DNA from: Congeria kusceri | Lineage: Eukaryota > Mollusca > Bivalvia > Myida > Dreissenidae | Length of the DNA stretch: 64,000 nucleotides | NCBI GenBank assembly: GCA_027627225.1 | Contig: CM051030.1 | Coordinates: forward strand, 5,805,001 to 5,869,000 | Direction of reading: 5' to 3' | Shown: one piece after another, positions 57,845-64,000 of the stretch | Layout of the letters: each line of letters starts with the position of its first letter | How positions within the stretch are numbered: the stretch's first letter is position 1 | Program-made: the position numbers and the translations under genes | The notes under the pieces: model-generated | Seen by the model: the letters and a program-made list of their open reading frames with translations, nothing else | Database searches by the model: none | What the model was told of the DNA's origin: nothing

Positions 57845-59443
57845 TATTAACCACGTGACAAACAATGCAAATGGTTACATTCCACTCTATATCGTATGGA
57901 GGAAGAGTTTGGTAAATATAATGGTTCCCCTGTCCTATTACAAAATGTTATATGTTTTAAAGGCTGGATCCCAGTCTAAGAATTACATAGCCCTGAAAGT
58001 GTTTGTATGTGTGTAGTGTTATTATCGTCTTCATTAGAAATATAATTAAGTACTGTATACATTATAAAATTGGAGGTTTGCATTTTATGAGAGTTTGACC
58101 ACACTCGTTATCAAAGCTCTTCGTATTCCTCAAATAAAGGTTAGACACCAAGTCGACCGGATATCAAATAGTTGTTTCTTCTTTTAAAAAGACATTTTAC
58201 ACAAGGGACACTGATTAAAAAAAATTATTTCCCGAAAACGACGTGTCTGCTTGGAATTTCGATGTATCGTGACACTGAATTACTTGAAAGAATTGTCAGC
58301 AGTTGATGTGTACACATATACATATTTAAATGACTTAATAACAACACTTGTGGGAAGTTTTATATTTATTCTAGCATTCTAATACAAGCCAAGAATAAGC
58401 ATCTACATACTCTGGTGCCCGATCTTTATTTACTTCGTAGTAAAGAAAGAAAACCCGGACACCGTAAAATCCTTGCATTGTTATCACTTTACTTTTTTAA
58501 TTGGTGATGATATGCCAATTCATTCACCTGAACCAATCATGCATTATTTGTGTGGGAGTTTTATAACTTGGTGTATTAGCATCCAATAATATTAGAGTGG
58601 CGTTCTACATACGAAATTCAAATAAAGGACATTGGATCTAAAAACACCAAAACAGACACAAACAGTATGTTGTATTCTCTGCATTTAAATTGAAGGTTTT
58701 AACACTCTCTATCAATAAAAAACATCACTGATCACCCCCGAGGGAAGTTTGGCCGTAACGACGATATGTTTACTAGATATATCAAAAGCAACCCTGATGA
58801 TGTTATTCTAGATATGTATAATATATTTCAAATTAAGCCAAATGTCCAACTCAGTGTTGTATTCTAGTTTTTCAGCTTATGGTTTAACTTTAAGTATAGG
58901 TAATAAAGTAAAATAATTATACAAATACAACACTGACAAATGTAATACAACCAATTGCTTTATATCCTTAATATACGTAATAGGTTACTAAATTCCCAAC
59001 ATTTTTTTTTCATTTATAGCGACACAAATCAAGCGTGTTATTTATCCACTGCAATATACACGGTGAATGTTAAATTGCTTTGAATAATGTCTTCGGCAAA
59101 ATGAAATTAATTATTTACAATTAATTTATAATTAATTACTTACGTCCAACCAATGATTCTCCGCTTAACTAAATTGACATTCGAGTACATAAGCATTACT
59201 AATTGTGAGTAAGAACGTGGTAATCACCTAATATTTTGTGTTAAAATAAAAAACAAACATCAAGGTTCTGACATATTAACATTGTGTCTTTGTATTAAGA
59301 TGTATAAAACATTTAACAACATAAATTTCAACGTTACCCATAGTTGGTTTAATTTAATGTCGATTGTTTGGGTATTGGTAGTTTTAACTGTTCCAGGGCG
59401 TTTTGAACTGAACCAAAGTCAAGATGCCTGCATATAGTACGTG

Positions 59444-59449
59444 TTTATT
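59444..59449 (-). terminator. Candidate polyadenylation signal of the mucin/VWC gene
   Basis: A minus-strand AATAAA lies about 55 nt past the TAG at 59,504. Confidence 0.45.
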
Positions 59450-59503
59450 GTTTCTTCTAATAAAAGTAAATTCATGCATTTTTCACGTGCTGCACGAGTA
59501 GAT

Positions 59504-59586
59504 CTAGCAGAACACTTTACTGCAAACTACTCGGCCGCTCATGCAAACACATTTTATGCACTGATTTGGGAAAGGAACATCTTGAC
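59504..59586 (-). CDS. Terminal VWC-like exon with stop
   Basis: Acceptor TTTTAG, then FPNQCIKCVCMSGRVVCSKV, FC and TAG. This is the first half of a VWC domain only, so the protein ends mid-domain. AATAAA follows about 55 nt later. Confidence 0.7.
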
Positions 59587-62500
59587 CTAAAAAAAGTAAT
59601 GTTTATTTTAATCAATAACATACTTTATTTGTTACATATTATAATACAATATTATTAATCGATGACTTACAAAAAATAAATTTTATTCAAATCAACAAAC
59701 TTTATTTGTTACATATTATAATATAATATTACTAATCTTTCAATTTTGAGCGAAATGTCCATTTTGCAAACGCTTGTCATAATGAGTACATTGTATAAAT
59801 ATATTGCTTTGTTATTGTTGTATCGACATTTGTGTATATACTGAACTTTTGAGAGACCATATCCATATAAACTATTCAGTCCAAATGTTTAAATCTGAAC
59901 GCTTTTAGATATGTCCGAAGCAGGAACCAACAATAAAATGACGTTTTTTTGAAAATTTATAATTACATTTAATTTTTATCAAATCAAGTTTAAGAACATT
60001 TAATGTCCATAAAAAACGATTCTCCAAAACTATCAAAATGTATGTCAACAAACAAGGTAGACAAATTGATTTTACCGTGTTTATACTTCTTTCTTTTCAC
60101 GGTGCATCGCTTCTTGGCGTGACCTAAAATAAACATATATATCGTTTATTATTCCAATTTACAGTTATATTTAACTATTTATTTCATTATCCTTATTCAC
60201 ACATCCCCGAAAAATCACAAAACAAAGCCATCTTTTTTTTATAGAAATACACATATTTATAACACACGATATCGCTTTACGGTTACGAAAATTTATTGTG
60301 ATTTTATATCATATAAGTGTATTCAATTTATTATGAAATATACCTTTCCATTTCTTGCATACTAGACAGCATTTCCCTCTAGGTTCATAGCTCCTTTCAC
60401 ATTTGACAGCCATGCATTTTCCACATATGCATTCTGAAAAGGATTAGTTTATATATAAAATAAGTTGAGGGTTGGGGAGAATATACTGTAACACATTTTT
60501 GCCTCTCTCTTTCTCTTTTAACTTATATCGCTGCCACCCCCCAATTGCTTGGGAAACATAACGTAAATAAATTATTCTTTAAAAAAGCTTATTACACCAT
60601 ATAAAACACTAATTTAGAGTTTGTGATTAATTTTACTTCTTAAACACTTTTAGCATTTCAGTAACCAAATTATAATTAAATACCCAAAAGATTTTATTCA
60701 AATATGAACAGGAGCCCAAAAGAAAGAAAATTAAATCTAGTCCAGTTTTAGTAAGTCAATTTTGCTGCCCTATTATATACTACCAGTTGCATAAGTCACC
60801 CAAAATCTGAAGTACTGACCCAAAATCAACTAGTTCCAAAAGTTTGGGTCTACTTAACATTTTTCTTGGGTAGGTTATGTAATATTTTGGGTCTCTCAAT
60901 TACCTTAACATATTTCTTGGGTATGTTATGCAACATTTTGAGTCTCTCAATTAGCTTTGATCACTGAATGCAAGATGGATAATCCTTAAAGTAAACATGG
61001 AAAGGAACAGTGTGGAGAGTGAATCTATGTACTGGCTGCTGTGTGGAGATTGAATCTATGTACTGGCTGCTGTGTGGAGAGTGAATCTATGTACTGGCTG
61101 CTGTGTGGAGAGTGAATCTATGTACTGGCTGCTGTGTGGAGAGTGAATCTATGTACTGGCTGTTGTGTGGAGAGTGAATCTATGTACTGGCTGCTGTGTG
61201 GAGAGTGAATCTATGTACTGGCTGCTGTATCATCATTAAGCTTACTAATAATCTTATAACATGCACTGCTGTATCTTTCTTAGCCCCCTCTTTTACATAA
61301 GTAAAATGTATAATACAAATATGTAAACATTCACAGCATTCAAAACTGCCATAATACTTTACATCCGGTTTGAAACAAAATGGCGTATCGATAGAAATAT
61401 GCGCAAAATCCTGTTGTCTGTTTTGCTATAGCGGCTTACAAAAGCGTTATTATGAAAACTGATACGAGGACTTGTTTTTGGTATGTCTAAAACTATGTTA
61501 CTAAAGAATAAATAACATTTATTAAAATCTTGACCGTTCACCTTTAAACACGTTGAAGGGACGTGCCTAATTATAATTGCAATTTAAATAATTATAATTA
61601 TTTACAAATGGTCACGTTGTAATGTTAAAAATTTTCATCAAAATATTTCAATAGTATTTTTTTTTTATTAAGATACATTATTTTAGAACACAATACTGAT
61701 AATGTTTAGGTATTGATTGATTGATTGATTGATTGATTTATAATTATTTATTTTTATTTTTTTATTTAGTTATTAAGTTAGTTATATATTTAGTTAGTTA
61801 GATATTAAGTTAGTTAGATATTAAGTTAGTTAGATATTAAGTTAGTTAGTTAGTTAGTTAGTTAGGTAGTAAGTTAGCTAGTTTTATTTAGTTATTAATT
61901 ATTTAATTAATTATTTTATTTTATTTATTTTTTCAAAACAACTTCCGAAAATCTGACGATCACACGTTCAGTATGGCCCCACCAAATTGATTGACGTCTT
62001 GGTAATCGGGATTACAGCACCAATTTTTGAAAAACAAATTTCAAACACAAATATTTATTTATTTTCTGCGCTCGCTCCAAAAAAGTTACGCTATATTTGA
62101 AGCATTTCTTTTTAAACAAAGGGTTTTCATTTTATATTGCGTTAATAGTTTAACACCCATGTAGTCATTTAATCGTTTGTAATTATCTTTAAATAAAAAC
62201 ATAAAGCATGCAACTAATAAAGGTGTTGCCACTTATGTAAATGAAACACAACACTGAGTTTAATATGTTGGATTTTATAACTTGGTCCTGCAAATCTTAG
62301 TGAATGGTTATTTTTTTATATAAATGATTCCGTCGTGTTAAACAAAAGCTGTCGGAGGACAGCGCGCTTGACTTTTCTTGTACTCGTCAGTACAAACAGC
62401 AAATATATCAGACAAAGAAAACCCAGAGTGGGTATCGAACGAACAACGTAGGGGTCATACGGACAAATGGCTTTTGATAACTCTCTAATCGTATGCCCTA

Positions 62501-64000
62501 TTGTCCTATTTTGGCTTGGACCATATATAGGTGCAAACTATAGTTATGCAAGATTCTCACAATTAGAACAAAACAATTTAATCAAGTTATGAGTCAGACA
62601 AATATTACTAAAATTAAATATTATTTTTTTCTCAGACGGATTGATAATTTATTTTTTTGACTGTTGTTATTGCTGACAATACTAATAAATAAAATTCATA
62701 AAAAAATTCATCTGTTGCCCCCTTGTGACCTATTAAGTAGACATAGTCGCTTAAAAATATAAATGCACTAATTAACGCCCCATGCTGCCCCGTCCCATAA
62801 GAAACATGGTTTCTTATGGGACGGGGGAATAGCATACTGAGTTTGCAAATCATGCATCCACGGAAATCAGAGTCATATCACCATATCGTAGGACATTATA
62901 GATTAAAGGGACTATATCATCGAAAATTGCCAAAAGAGGGAAATTTCGTTAAAAAATCAGATATTTGATATAAATATTGGCATATAATAACGGTTAAAAG
63001 GGTATTTAATGGGAAAACATTCTGAGATTAAAAAAAAACATTTATAATATGGATCGTGTTTGTTTGGCCCTTTTATGTTAGATTTTGACGTCAAAATTGT
63101 GATTATATTTTATATAACCATAGTTTAGACACGATAATTTACAAAACATAATAAGCGCAGTTGGTTAAAGCACTGTCTACTGTCATTTCTTTGTATGGCT
63201 TTTAAGTCTGAGTTCGATAGCCGCTTGGGATTTTAATTTTTTTAAAACATTTTTGCTAATTTTTGTTTATCAAATATCTCATTATGTGTTATATTATTAT
63301 TTATTTATTTAATGCACATGTCTTAGTATGTAGCGCGTTTCCTATAATCTAATATCATTCATAGTGCAAAAAATACAACCGAATTGACATTGTTCCGTTA
63401 TGGCTCCTATGAAACATTAGTTTCCAGATGGTTGGTCATGCATCCACTGACATCAGAGCCACATCACCATTGCGTGGGACATTCTAGATTGTTTGCGTTT
63501 ACTAAGTATAGTTAATGACTATATTAGTGACAGATGTTGTTTTGATAGACACACAGCCAAAATAAACATATACAAATATGGAATCATAATGCAATGACAA
63601 ATGTGTTTTCATTAAAATTTCAATACATGTTTTTTTATTTACCGATTTTCTTGGTGGTTGTTGACGCCTGGATGGTTGTTGGCGCTTGGGTGGTTGTTGG
63701 CGTCTGCGTGGTTGTTTGTGTCTGGCAGGTTGTTGGTGCCTGTGTGGTTGTTGGTGCCGGGGTGGTTGTTGGCACCTGAGTGGTTGGTGGTGCTTTCGTG
63801 GTTGTTGGCGACTGCGTGGTTGTTGGTGCCGGGGTTATTGTTGGCACCTGAGTGGTTGTTGGCACATGGATGGTTGCTGATGCTTGGGTGATTGTTGGCG
63901 CCTGCGTGGTTGTTGGCGTCTGAGTGGTTGTTGGCGCCTGCGTGGTTGTTAGGGCCTGGGTGGAGATTGGCGCCTGCGTTGTTGTTGGCTCCTGCGTGGT
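59504..64000 (-). CDS. Mucin-like / von Willebrand C-type cysteine-rich protein, 3' part of gene
   Basis: Four exons join in phase 1: 64000-63643 (open to the window edge), 60433-60344, 60123-60076 and 59586-59504 with a TAG stop. The first encodes 6-residue repeats such as APTTTQ and VPTTTQ, a likely O-glycosylated stalk. The others encode CICGKCMAVKC, GKCCLVC, then a basic segment KKRCTVKRKKYKH, then CIKCVCMSGRVVCSKVFC. The C-C-C-CC-C spacing resembles the VWC (chordin-like) domain of secreted proteins; the last domain stops after its first half. The product is probably extracellular. Upstream exons and signal peptide are outside the window, and the exact family is unknown. The direct join over the 3.2-kb intron is inferred from matching phase. 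Confidence 0.7.
59602..59738. repeat. Two-copy direct repeat in intron
   Basis: ACTTTATTTGTTACATATTA followed by TAATA.AATATTA.TAATC occurs twice about 77 bp apart. Confidence 0.7.
60076..60123 (-). CDS. Small basic exon between VWC-like motifs
   Basis: 48 nt with acceptor ATTTTAG and donor GTAAAA. Encodes HAKKRCTVKRKKYKH. The strong basic charge could be a heparin-binding or cleavage region (inference). Confidence 0.6.
60344..60433 (-). CDS. VWC-like exon
   Basis: 90 nt with acceptor TTTTCAG and donor GTATAT. Seven cysteines in 29 residues: CICGKCMAVKC ... GKCCLVC, the second half of a VWC domain. Confidence 0.75.
61010..61226. repeat. 31-bp minisatellite, 7 units
   Basis: Seven nearly perfect copies of GTGTGGAGAGTGAATCTATG plus TACTGGCTGCT in the large intron of the mucin/VWC gene. 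Units differ by single bases. Confidence 0.92.
61715..61935. repeat. Simple-sequence repeats (TGAT)n and (TTAG)n
   Basis: GATT repeats followed by degenerate TTAGTTAGATATTAAG tracts and TTTATTT tracts. Low complexity. Confidence 0.85.
62790..62827. repeat. Perfect 18-bp-stem hairpin
   Basis: CCCCGTCCCATAAGAAAC and its exact complement surround a 3-nt ATG loop. It is followed by GCATCCACGGAAATCAGAGT, related to GCATCCACTGACATCAGAGC at about 63,440, so both may be ends of one dispersed element. Confidence 0.75.
63643..64000 (-). CDS. Thr/Pro/Gln-rich repeat exon (partial)
   Basis: Roughly 18-bp repeats give a continuous minus-strand frame of PTTTQ-like units to the window edge, ending TTTKKI with donor GTAAAT at 63,642. 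The plus-strand frames over it read as Val/Trp-rich repeats and are less plausible. A single unpaired Cys lies in PTTCQTQ. Confidence 0.7.

Larger units (their letters stand above)
57812..59503. other. Intergenic region: MCM6 promoter and 3' flank of mucin/VWC gene
   Basis: Only the E2F site near MCM6 and an AATAAA (minus) at 59,444-59,449 stand out. Otherwise AT-rich with no ORF or repeat of note. Confidence 0.5.

Noticed and set aside
63140..63235. Another tRNA-like segment (GCGCAGTTGGTTAAAGCACT ... GAGTTCGATAGCC)
   Set aside because: Has weak A/B-box resemblance but no convincing cloverleaf and no shared SINE body; too weak to list.
63594..63891. Plus-strand Val/Trp/Leu-rich repeat ORFs at the right edge
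   Set aside because: The minus-strand Thr/Pro/Gln-rich frame has a good splice donor and in-phase partner exons, so the plus-strand frames are shadows.

Overview
This is nuclear DNA of an animal, most likely a bivalve mollusc. The evidence is small exons with GT/AG splice sites in long AT-rich introns, tRNA-derived SINEs, many short TIR transposons, and several arrays of 140-170 bp tandem repeats of the kind common in bivalve genomes. The species cannot be named from sequence alone.

The main gene is a complete MCM6, the replicative helicase subunit, on the minus strand from 57,811 (ATG) to 25,705 (stop). I could join 17 coding exons with consistent phase at every junction, giving 2,448 nt and 815 residues. 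The zinc-finger cysteines, Walker A, Walker B and arginine finger are all present. A consensus E2F site lies 21 bp upstream of the ATG. To the right, also on the minus strand, is the 3' part of a second gene, with exons at 64,000-63,643, 60,433-60,344, 60,123-60,076 and 59,586-59,504. It encodes a Thr/Pro/Gln-rich mucin-like stretch followed by von Willebrand C-like cysteine motifs.

Layout: 1-27,414 is a tandem array with a period of about 12.5 kb. Each unit carries MCM6 exons 15-17 plus about 10 kb of downstream repeat DNA. The copy at 25,705-27,411 belongs to the gene; two orphan copies lie further downstream in the same orientation. 27,415-57,811 is the rest of MCM6, with introns full of minisatellites and nested TIR elements. 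57,812-59,503 is intergenic, and 59,504-64,000 is the mucin/VWC gene.

The most unusual signal is that minisatellites in MCM6 have grown out of splice sites. The exon 4 donor (20-bp unit), exon 6 donor (27-bp unit) and exon 8 acceptor (31-bp unit) are each copied in tandem together with flanking exon bases, and a fourth array starts within about 10 nt of the exon 13 donor. This places rows of competing splice sites inside an essential gene. A second point is that the breakpoint of the 12.5-kb duplication falls exactly at the exon 15 acceptor and keeps a usable CAG. The result is three tandem copies of the terminal-exon cassette that could encode the same helicase C-terminus.
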